Positions 47,363-55,106 of a stretch of DNA of 64,000 nucleotides are shown here, piece after piece. Numbering within the stretch: the first letter of the stretch is position 1; each line of letters begins with the position of its first letter. Both the position numbers and the translations under genes were made by a program. Origin of the DNA: Janthinobacterium rivuli (GTDB lineage Bacteria; Pseudomonadota; Gammaproteobacteria; Burkholderiales; Burkholderiaceae_D); assembly GCF_029690045.1 (NCBI RefSeq), contig NZ_CP121464.1, positions 6,076,001-6,140,000 on the forward strand, given 5' to 3'. The notes beneath the pieces were generated by a model, which had not been told where the DNA came from, did no database searches, and worked only from the letters and a program-made list of their open reading frames with translations.

Positions 47363-49279
47363 TTAGTCTTTCAGTACTTTCAAACCAGCCGCACCCAGGC
47401 CAAACTGATAAAAGATTGCCGTCCAGTCCTTTATGCTCTGCATGAACGTGCTGCGTTCAATCTTCTCCGGCACCACCACGGTATCGCCAGGATTCAACGC
47501 CGTGCCGCCGAGGCCACCGAACCAGCCAGTGCCTTGGCTGCTTTTCGCCGTGCCATCGGCACGAATCACGTACATTTCGGATTTGTCTGCATTCGCGGTG
47601 ATGCCGCCAGCTTGCTGCACATAGTCGTTGACCGTGCGCTGTGGACGATACACAAAGGCGTTTTGCTGGAATACCGAACCCAGCACATCTACGGTGCCTG
47701 GGCGGCGCGGGATCAGGATCGAGTCGCCGTCCTGCAACGGCAGGTCGGGCAAGTTTTTCACTTGCGTATCGACGCCTGGCAGATCGAGGACAATGCGTCC
47801 TTCCGCCTTGACGGTGCGCAGTTTTTGCACGATGCGGCGCTGCTGCTCCACTTCGGCCGCGGTCTTCGCTGCATTTTCCTTGTCGCCTGAGGCAGACATG
47901 CGCTGGGTGGCGTTCGATTCCAGGTCGCGTTCGAAACGGTCGGCCACCTGGTTCAATTTGATTTGCTGGGCGCGGCGGACGGATTCACGGTTCAGCTGTG
48001 TCGCGTACAGGTAGCCGTTTTCATTGGCGCCGCCAACACGGGCGATCAGCTCGCGCAGGGTTTCGCCTTTTTTCAACAGGAAGATTCCGCTCTGCTTTGC
48101 TTCGCCGGCCACGCGCACATATTCGTTCTGGATTTGTGCCTGCACCGGTACGGCGCCTGGCGCGAATACGCGCAGAATATCGGTCGGTTTGACGGCAATG
48201 CCGGCCAACTGACTGCTGGAAACACCTTTATCAGCCACCAGTTCCAGCACGGTCTTGTATTGGTTATCGACGTTTTTCTCGACGATCACCTGCTTCGTTT
48301 CCGCAGCCGAATCAAAGCCGCCGGCCCAGTTCAAGACATCGGCCAGGCTGGCATTGCCCTTCAATTCAAAAATGGCCGGTTGCTTCACGCTACCAGTCAA
48401 AGCCACCAGCGGGCCGACTTCAGGAATATAGATCACGTCGCCATCACGCAAGGTGACGTCGCGGCTCTTGTCGCCTTTGACCAGCATGTCATACAGGTCG
48501 AAGGTGCTGATGGTGTCCTTGCCGCGCTTGAGCTGGATATTGCGCATGCTGCCGGTGGCATCCGGACCGCCCAACGTAAACAGGGCATTGAGCAAGGTGC
48601 TCATGGAATTCAAGGTATACGTGCCAGGACGAACGGCATGGCCAACCACGTACACTTGCACGGCGCGCGTTTGCGCGATGCTCGCCGTCAGGTCAAAATT
48701 GGTGTAAATCTTGCTAATGGCTTTCTTCAGGTAGCCCTGCAGATCCTTGTACTGCACGCCGCTGACCTTGATGGAGCCGACGCGCGGAATGAAAATCGCG
48801 CCGCTGCGGTCAACCGTGGCGCTGACGTCGATGTCGACCATGCCCCAGCCGCGTACCTGCAACTCGTCACCCGTGCCAATCACGTATTCCTGGTTCACCT
48901 GGACGCCATCGAGCGGCGCAAAGGTGGACGGTACGTCACTGAACAGATCCTTGCCGAAGATGCTCAGCTTCTTGCCCGTCACGCCATCGACATACTCTTC
49001 GAAAGCACCGACGGGCGCATCGGCATCCGCAACGCCGCGTTTGGCGGTCGGGCTGGCTGGCAAAGATTTGACTGGCCGCTGCTCACCGCGGCCACTGCGA
49101 ATGCTTGGCAAGCTGCTGCCGCCCATTTCATTCGCCTGTGCGCGGGAAAGATCAGCACGGGACATCTCAGTTGCGCCAAGTTCCTGCTCCACGGCATAGG
49201 CAGAAGTGGCACCCAGCAGGAAAGCCGAGAAAATCACGTGTTTCACGAAAGGCGGGGGAGTGCGAAATTGCTTTTTCAT
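47363..49279 (-). CDS. wza: Polysaccharide export outer-membrane protein (Wza/SLBB family)
   Basis: 638 residues: a signal peptide (residues 1-29, ending AYA-V), then the Poly_export domain (VNQEYVIGTGDELQVRGWG, about 130-210). Several SLBB-type domains follow (VVGHAVRPGTYTLNSMSTL, LTGSVKQPAIFELKGNASL, VAGEAKQSGIFLLKKGETL, VLGSVFQQNAFVYRPQRTV). Unlike E. coli Wza it has no lipobox cysteine, and it is much longer (Wza is about 379 residues). It thus belongs to the longer SLBB export proteins. Forms or lines the export channel. Confidence 0.9.
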   Translation of the reverse strand: MKKQFRTPPPFVKHVIFSAFLLGATSAYAVEQELGATEMSRADLSRAQANEMGGSSLPSIRSGRGEQRPVKSLPASPTAKRGVADADAPVGAFEEYVDGVTGKKLSIFGKDLFSDVPSTFAPLDGVQVNQEYVIGTGDELQVRGWGMVDIDVSATVDRSGAIFIPRVGSIKVSGVQYKDLQGYLKKAISKIYTNFDLTASIAQTRAVQVYVVGHAVRPGTYTLNSMSTLLNALFTLGGPDATGSMRNIQLKRGKDTISTFDLYDMLVKGDKSRDVTLRDGDVIYIPEVGPLVALTGSVKQPAIFELKGNASLADVLNWAGGFDSAAETKQVIVEKNVDNQYKTVLELVADKGVSSSQLAGIAVKPTDILRVFAPGAVPVQAQIQNEYVRVAGEAKQSGIFLLKKGETLRELIARVGGANENGYLYATQLNRESVRRAQQIKLNQVADRFERDLESNATQRMSASGDKENAAKTAAEVEQQRRIVQKLRTVKAEGRIVLDLPGVDTQVKNLPDLPLQDGDSILIPRRPGTVDVLGSVFQQNAFVYRPQRTVNDYVQQAGGITANADKSEMYVIRADGTAKSSQGTGWFGGLGGTALNPGDTVVVPEKIERSTFMQSIKDWTAIFYQFGLGAAGLKVLKD

Positions 49280-49330
49280 GCTGGTCTTTGTCTGGATGAA
49301 TGTTGTATGAGTAAAGGGAGCGCCATGCGC

Positions 49331-52318
49331 TTAATACTTGCCCTGCCAGGTCACGCTGATTTCTTTCGGTCCGGGATTGATCGACAGGCCCGATTTACTC
49401 TGGTCGCGCTGCGCATGCCACAGCCAGCTGCCCATGGCGTAGCCCAAGATGCCGCCGGCGACCGTGTCGGAGACCCAGTGCTTGCGGCCAAACACGCGGC
49501 CGGCGGAACCGACGGCGGCCACGCTGTACAGCCATGGCGCATCATATTCCTTGGCAAACGGCGTCACGGCGGCAAAACCGATCGCGGCATGCGCGGAAGG
49601 GAACGAGGAATTCGAGCGGGAATTGCCGCTGCCGACGCGGCTCCACGTTCCGAGGTCTTCCTCTGGACGGGCGCGGCCAAACGCATATTTGCCGGCCACC
49701 GCCAAACCCGTAGCCGCGGCAACCGATTGCAGGGAAATGAGTCCCGTATTTTGCATGCGCTCATCGCCCAGGGCGAAGGCGGCGGCAGCGGCGCCCACTG
49801 CCGCGTACGGCATGGCCTTGCCCAGCTTGTCCCAGTTGCGGTAAACCTTGGAATCTTCATGTTTCTTGACGAAACGGTCGACCGGTTTGTCGGCCAGCGC
49901 GGAAGCCACCACCACACCGCCGACCACCGCCGTCGCCTTGAGCCATTCAGGAACGCTAGGCGTAGCAGATGCGGATTGCTCCAGGCGCGCGCGCATGGCG
50001 GGCCATGGGCTGACAAACGGCCGGTCCGGCGGATTGACGGCAGGCAGATGCTGTTCGTCCGGGCGCTCGGCAAAGTTGCCCAGGCCATCGTAGCTGTGCA
50101 TGTCGGCGCGCGGGCGCTCGAGCATGTCGTACAGGTCGCCCGGCGAGGCCACCATCTGCCCCACGTCGCGCGTCCATGGCGCAATGGCAAAACCGGCCGT
50201 CGATTGCGTGTCCATCGGCAACATGCTGTTCAGCGGCACGGACATGAAGATGCCACGGTCCTGGTATGGCTTCGATGGCGTGCCGGGGCTGGTGATGTCG
50301 TTGCCGTTCGTATGCGTGTACCAGGCGCCGACTTCGATGCCGGACTGGAAGCGGCGCTTGAATTCCATGCGCACGCCCGTGTCTTTTGCCAGGAAGCGGC
50401 CGGCACGCGCCGTCACGGTAATGTCGTGCGGCAAGCGGTAATGCAGGGAACCGATCGCCGTCACCGTCTTGTAGTCGCGCGAATCGAGCAAACCCTTGTA
50501 GCCTCGCTGTTGCAAGGCATCGACGGCCACGTCGGCCGCCCAGCGGCTATCCTTCGGCAGGTACAGCACCTGGCCACCCACGCCGCGGAACATGTCTTCA
50601 TACAGGCCGGCCGACATGCGGGTATACACGCGCTCGGCAGGATTGTTGTATTTATTCAGCAAGACGCGGCTCAGCGAGAAACGCCCGCCGCGCAGATATT
50701 CCGCGATATCGGTACGCACGTGCGGCAAGTTGCTGTTCGATGGCTGCTTGACACCCGATACCGTTTCCAGCAACTGCAGGCTGGCGGCGCTGTTCAGGTA
50801 CAGGCCGTCACCGAGGCGGCGGTCGTAGTTGGCCACGGCCGAAATCGAATAACGGAAGGCGCCGCTCGGGTCATTGAAGAAGAAGCCCACCTTGGGAGCG
50901 ACCTTGAAGCGGTTCGCCTCACGGTCCAGCGATTTGATCTGCACCACGTCGCCATCGACGCCGACGCCGACGGCCAGCTTGCCATCATCGCTCAGGACGT
51001 TGGCGGCCCTGGCGGGAGCCGGTGCGGCGGCAAGCGCGGGAGCTGCGGCAAGTACCGGCACGGGCGCGGACGCAGGCGCTGGTGCAGGCGCGGCGGCAAC
51101 GACGGGCACCGGCTTGTCGAGGAATTCCTGCAGCCAGCCTTGCTGGTCATCCCGGATGACGTCGCCTTTCTCCGGATAGCGCAGCAGCACGACGTCGAGG
51201 AAGGCCTTGCGGTCGATCTTGCCTGCCAAATAATCGTTCAGTTTTGGCAAATCAAAGAATTCGTAGGTGGCGATTGGCTGGTCCAGCTTGGTATACGTGA
51301 TGCGCAAGGTCGTCACGCCCTTCGGCGTGAAAGCGACAGCCGTGCGCGCGGCGCGGCCAACGGCGCGGCCCATGTTCGAAATCCGGCTATTCGTCAGGCT
51401 CAGGCTCAGGACATTGCCCTCTTGCTCGACACGGATATTTTTATAGTCCTGTTTTACCAGAGCATTGACCAGATCGGCGCCATACACGGGGTCGCGGTGC
51501 CATTCTTCCTTGCTCGGCAGCGGTGGCGGATTCTTGTCATCGACGAAATACGCCGGTTCGTACACCTTGGGGACAAACTCGCGTTCGCCAAATGGAATGC
51601 TGATAAAGGCGTTCACGCTGAACTGGTCGCGGTTGCGTGCCGCTTGCAAGGCAAGCCAGCCCCAGCGGTACTCCAGGCCCAGGGAAGCGCCTTTACGGCG
51701 CTTGCCGGCGTCCGTTTCGCTGGCGCGGAAGTCGCGCACATAATTCGTTGCATCGTATTCGGCTACCACCGACCAGCGCGGCAGCGCAGTCGGCGTCCAG
51801 CGCGCGCCGGCAAACACGCCGTCCGGGCGTTTATGGGCATAGCCCAGGCTCGCTTCGATATTCTTGCTGGCGCCAAATGTCTTGGTGGCAACGAGATATT
51901 GCCCCTTGAACAACTCGGTACCGAACAAATCCGTCATGCCGACGGCAACGGACGGCATCCACTCCGTTTCCGTCCACAGGCGCAATTTACCGTCGACGAC
52001 CTTATCCTTGTAGCGGCCATAGCCACTGCCATATTCGCCGGGCACATTGGTAAAGCCAGGAATGCCCGTGATCGACACATAGCGCCCCGTCATTTGCAGG
52101 AAAGGCAGGATATTCGCCGTCGCCCACAACTGGCCATACGGGCTGTCATAGCTGTAGCCGACGCTGAAGGTGCCGTCCGTTTCCACCACGGCGCTGGGCA
52201 TATTGATGTAGCCGGATTGACCACCATGATTCGGGGTCGCGGCCATCACCGACGGCGCGCCAAGCACCAGACAGCCACACCAGGTATATTTGATTGATTT
52301 TCTGAGTACGCTTAACAA
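49331..52318 (-). CDS. YjbH-like outer-membrane protein fused to PAP2 phosphatase domain
   Basis: 995 residues. A signal peptide ends near VMA-A (residue 27). Residues about 30-750 form a YjbH/GfcD-like (DUF940) domain: GGQSGYINMPSAVVETDGTF, LPFLQMTGRYVSI and many beta-strand segments, interrupted by an Ala/Pro linker (about residues 400-440). Residues about 790-995 form a PAP2/acid phosphatase domain with all three motifs: KYAFGRARP near 878, SSFPSAHA near 905, GRVFGRKHWVSD near 943. YjbH and GfcD function in exopolysaccharide or group 4 capsule secretion; fusion to a lipid-phosphate phosphatase is unusual. First gene of the long minus-strand cluster. Confidence 0.85.
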   Translation of the reverse strand: MLSVLRKSIKYTWCGCLVLGAPSVMAATPNHGGQSGYINMPSAVVETDGTFSVGYSYDSPYGQLWATANILPFLQMTGRYVSITGIPGFTNVPGEYGSGYGRYKDKVVDGKLRLWTETEWMPSVAVGMTDLFGTELFKGQYLVATKTFGASKNIEASLGYAHKRPDGVFAGARWTPTALPRWSVVAEYDATNYVRDFRASETDAGKRRKGASLGLEYRWGWLALQAARNRDQFSVNAFISIPFGEREFVPKVYEPAYFVDDKNPPPLPSKEEWHRDPVYGADLVNALVKQDYKNIRVEQEGNVLSLSLTNSRISNMGRAVGRAARTAVAFTPKGVTTLRITYTKLDQPIATYEFFDLPKLNDYLAGKIDRKAFLDVVLLRYPEKGDVIRDDQQGWLQEFLDKPVPVVAAAPAPAPASAPVPVLAAAPALAAAPAPARAANVLSDDGKLAVGVGVDGDVVQIKSLDREANRFKVAPKVGFFFNDPSGAFRYSISAVANYDRRLGDGLYLNSAASLQLLETVSGVKQPSNSNLPHVRTDIAEYLRGGRFSLSRVLLNKYNNPAERVYTRMSAGLYEDMFRGVGGQVLYLPKDSRWAADVAVDALQQRGYKGLLDSRDYKTVTAIGSLHYRLPHDITVTARAGRFLAKDTGVRMEFKRRFQSGIEVGAWYTHTNGNDITSPGTPSKPYQDRGIFMSVPLNSMLPMDTQSTAGFAIAPWTRDVGQMVASPGDLYDMLERPRADMHSYDGLGNFAERPDEQHLPAVNPPDRPFVSPWPAMRARLEQSASATPSVPEWLKATAVVGGVVVASALADKPVDRFVKKHEDSKVYRNWDKLGKAMPYAAVGAAAAAFALGDERMQNTGLISLQSVAAATGLAVAGKYAFGRARPEEDLGTWSRVGSGNSRSNSSFPSAHAAIGFAAVTPFAKEYDAPWLYSVAAVGSAGRVFGRKHWVSDTVAGGILGYAMGSWLWHAQRDQSKSGLSINPGPKEISVTWQGKY

Positions 52319-52626
52319 ATCCGGCTACCTAAAAGATCCTGCACCTGGAATTCCTGACAATATATTCAGAAAATCAATGAGCTTGGGGAAACGTGAATGA
52401 AACGAAAAAAGGCCAACCGACGGGCATCTTGCAATGCCACGCATCAGTTCGCCACTAAAACTGGGCACTCCCGGGCAATTGATCGTTGCTTAACCATGCC
52501 TCAGGAATGTATGTCGCAGAATTTTAACATTGTTTTCTTGTAGCAAATGCTTAACTTGTTTCCCTTGCGCCACACCTGTCCATGCAGCGAAAACGCCGCC
52601 TGCGGCCCTGCATCAGGCTTGAACTG
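52319..52626. other. Intergenic region upstream of the right-arm cluster
   Basis: The 308-base gap should hold the promoter of the wza/wzz/rfb cluster. A minus-strand TTAAAAT near 52530 could be a -10 box, but no matching -35 is clear. I see no JUMPstart/ops element and no operator palindrome. Confidence 0.35.
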
Positions 52627-53328
52627 TCACTTCAAACTGCCAAACACTTTGCCGATAATCTTGCTGCCATAGGCGAGCGGATTGCTGCGGATGGCTTTTT
52701 CTTCCTCGCCGATCATCAGGTACAGGCCGTCAAGCGCACGGTCCGTGACATAGCCTTCCACCGTCGATTGCTGCTGCGGCACCAGTCCCGTCTTGCCGAT
52801 CTGGCTCATGGTGCTGTTGTACTTGCTGGCCAGGCCGGAACGGTCGGTCACGGATTTCACGATGGGCAGGAATTTGACGGCCAGGGGCGCCGAGGTCTTC
52901 TGGCGGAAGAAATCCGTCACAGAAGTATCGCCACCGGACAGGATATTTTTCGCATCGCTCACGCTCATCGATTTGACGGCGTCGAGCAGCAAGGGCTTGG
53001 CCATCGGCACGGCCGACTCGGCGGCACGGTTCATCGACACCACCAGGTCGTCCAGTTGCTGGCCGCGGCCCGTCATTTTCAGCAAGGGCTTGGCTTGCTC
53101 CAGAATGCCGGGCAACTTGATCTTGACCTTGTCATTGTTCAGAAAACCATTTTCGATGCCCAACTTGGCAACGGCGGCGGCCGATCCGGCTTCCAGCGCC
53201 GCTTTCAAGCCATTGCTCGCATCCTGGTTGCTGAGGGCATCCAGGGGACCGGCGCCGGCGCCGGACGACAGCAACACCAGCGCACACAGGAGGGCGGCCG
53301 AACGGCCAGTGGAAGGGTTCAGGCGCAT
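52627..53328 (-). CDS. DUF4197 domain protein, secreted
   Basis: 233 residues with a signal peptide (residues 1-26, ending GAGA-G). The body is the DUF4197 family: DASNGLKAALEAGSAAAVAKLG, VTDFFRQKTSAPLAVKFLPIV, and a conserved end ALDGLYLMIGEEEKAIRSNP and GSKIIGKVFG. Predicted periplasmic. No function is established for the family. It lies between the polysaccharide cluster and the signalling operon on the same strand. Confidence 0.88.
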   Translation of the reverse strand: MRLNPSTGRSAALLCALVLLSSGAGAGPLDALSNQDASNGLKAALEAGSAAAVAKLGIENGFLNNDKVKIKLPGILEQAKPLLKMTGRGQQLDDLVVSMNRAAESAVPMAKPLLLDAVKSMSVSDAKNILSGGDTSVTDFFRQKTSAPLAVKFLPIVKSVTDRSGLASKYNSTMSQIGKTGLVPQQQSTVEGYVTDRALDGLYLMIGEEEKAIRSNPLAYGSKIIGKVFGSLK

Positions 53329-53442
53329 AGTTTTCCTTTTCTAAAGAATAGACAGACCACCTTCTGCTGGAACCTTAGCACATCAAAACCGCAAATACCG
53401 CAGCAATTTTTTGCGTCTTGGGGAAAACAAGGAGAGCCACAG

Positions 53443-53510
53443 ATGGCGAAGGGAAAGGACTATACAGCACCTACTGTTGTATCCGCGCACGCTAATGTGG
53501 GCAACATGGC
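53443..53510 (+). other. Orphan start with strong ribosome-binding site, possible peptide gene remnant
   Basis: AAGGAG (53429-53434) stands 8 bases before an ATG that opens MAKGKDYTAPTVVSAHANVG. The frame stays open into the antisense of the Sel1 gene (to 53763), where it loses protein character. The N-terminal KDYTAPTVV is reminiscent of leader peptides of ribosomally made peptides (Y-x-x-P-type), but no maturation enzymes are nearby. May be a truncated gene cut off by the Sel1 gene. Confidence 0.3.
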
Positions 53511-55106
53511 TCAGCCGGCTATCGCCGCCAGCTGTTCGCATACCCGCGCCAGATCCGTCTCGCGCATGCGCGCCGCCGTCTGGCGCAGGGATTTTTCAGC
53601 GCCGGCCACGCCGGCCGCCGCCGCCATCGACAGCCAGATGTACGCCTGCTGCAAATCGAGCGGACCGCCCTGGCCGCTGGCCGCCATCAGGCCCAGATTC
53701 ATCTGCGCCCGCGCATGGCCCTGGCGCGCGGCCAGCGCATACCAGTCCCAGGCGGCGGCATAGTCCTGCGGCACGTCCTGCCCATTGTCATGCCGCAGGC
53801 CCAGCGCGAACTGGGCCAGGCTGTGGCCCTGCGCGGCGGCGCGGCAATAACAGGCGCAGGCCTGCTGGCTGTCGGGCGCGGGACCGTCGTCGCGGTCATG
53901 CAAGACACCCTGCATGTATTGCGCCGGCGCGTAATCCTGTTCGGCGGCGCGGCGGTACCATTCCAGCGCCACCGACAGATCCTGCGGTACGCCCTGGCCA
54001 TGTTCATAACGCAGGCCCAGGTCGAACTGCGCCCGCACATGTCCCTGATCTGCCGCCTTGCGGTACCAGAAGATGGCTTCCTGCGCATCGGCAGGCATGC
54101 CCTGTCCATGCTCATGCAACAGTCCCAGCTGGTACTGCGCGGCGGGAAAGCCCTGCTCGGCGGCCTGGCGGTAAAACGCTTGCGCCTGCGCGTAATCGTG
54201 GGCGCCATGTTCATGATGCAGGCCCAGGTTGTGCTGGGCCGCCGCATGGCCCAGCCCCGCCGCCTTGACATACCATTCCAGCGCCGCCTGTTTATCGCAG
54301 GGCACGCCCTGGCCATTGTCATAGATCAGGCCCAGGTTGAACTGCGAACTGGCGTGGCCCTGCTCAGCCGCGCGCCGGTACCAGCTGATCGCCTGCCTGC
54401 TGTCCTGCGGCAGCACGTCGCCATTTTCATAGCGCAGCGCCAGGTTGAACTGGGCCGGCGCATAGCCCTGCTCGGCCGCCTTGCGCATCCAGGCCGTCGC
54501 CTGCTGGCGATCCTGGCGCACGCCCTGGCCATTGTCGTAGCGCAGGCCCAGGTTGAACTGCGCCCGCGCATAACCCTGCTCTGCCGCCTTGCGGTACCAA
54601 TTGATGGCTTGCACGAAGTCCTGCGGCACGCCCTTGCCATTGTCATACATCATGCCCAGGTTGTTTTGTGCACCGGCGTCGCCCTGTTCCGCCGCACGGC
54701 TGAACCACAGCATGGCTAGCCCGCTATCTTGCGCGAGCCCCTGACCCTTGGCATACAACCAGCCCAGGTTGTACTGCGCCGCCGCGTACCCCTGCTCGGC
54801 CGCCTGCTGGTACCAGTGCGCCGCCTGCGCAAAATCCTGGGGCACGCCCTGCCCCTTCTGGCACATCACGCCCAGGTTGTACTGCGCATGTTCGAGCCCC
54901 TGCGCGGCGGCCAGGCCGTACCAGTGCAGCGCCAGCGCATAGCTTTGTTCGATGCCCTGGCCATTGAAATGCATGAAGCCTAGGCTGTGCTGGGCGTTCG
55001 CATTACCCTTCTCGGCCAGGCCTTTCAGGCGCAGATAATCAGCTGTGTAATGAGCCGCCGTGGAATGAGCCGCCGTGGAGCGGGGATCGGCTAGCGGCAC
55101 GGTCAA
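53511..55106 (-). CDS. Sel1-repeat (TPR-like) protein
   Basis: 531 residues made of about 13-14 Sel1 repeats of 36 residues each, for example AINWYRKAAEQGYARAQFNLGL followed by YDNGQGV. No signal peptide or membrane segment, so a cytosolic scaffold is expected. The N-terminus has a short direct repeat STAAH-STAAH. Its ATG overlaps the stop of the GGDEF-EAL gene by four bases, so it is the third gene of the signalling operon and a candidate partner of the diguanylate enzyme. Confidence 0.92.
   Translation of the reverse strand: MTVPLADPRSTAAHSTAAHYTADYLRLKGLAEKGNANAQHSLGFMHFNGQGIEQSYALALHWYGLAAAQGLEHAQYNLGVMCQKGQGVPQDFAQAAHWYQQAAEQGYAAAQYNLGWLYAKGQGLAQDSGLAMLWFSRAAEQGDAGAQNNLGMMYDNGKGVPQDFVQAINWYRKAAEQGYARAQFNLGLRYDNGQGVRQDRQQATAWMRKAAEQGYAPAQFNLALRYENGDVLPQDSRQAISWYRRAAEQGHASSQFNLGLIYDNGQGVPCDKQAALEWYVKAAGLGHAAAQHNLGLHHEHGAHDYAQAQAFYRQAAEQGFPAAQYQLGLLHEHGQGMPADAQEAIFWYRKAADQGHVRAQFDLGLRYEHGQGVPQDLSVALEWYRRAAEQDYAPAQYMQGVLHDRDDGPAPDSQQACACYCRAAAQGHSLAQFALGLRHDNGQDVPQDYAAAWDWYALAARQGHARAQMNLGLMAASGQGGPLDLQQAYIWLSMAAAAGVAGAEKSLRQTAARMRETDLARVCEQLAAIAG

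Noticed and set aside
47963..52297. A 1444-codon open frame on the plus strand opposite wza and the YjbH-PAP2 gene
   Set aside because: It is the antisense of two well-supported genes; its product is His/Arg/Gln-rich without domains, as expected for a shadow in GC-rich DNA.
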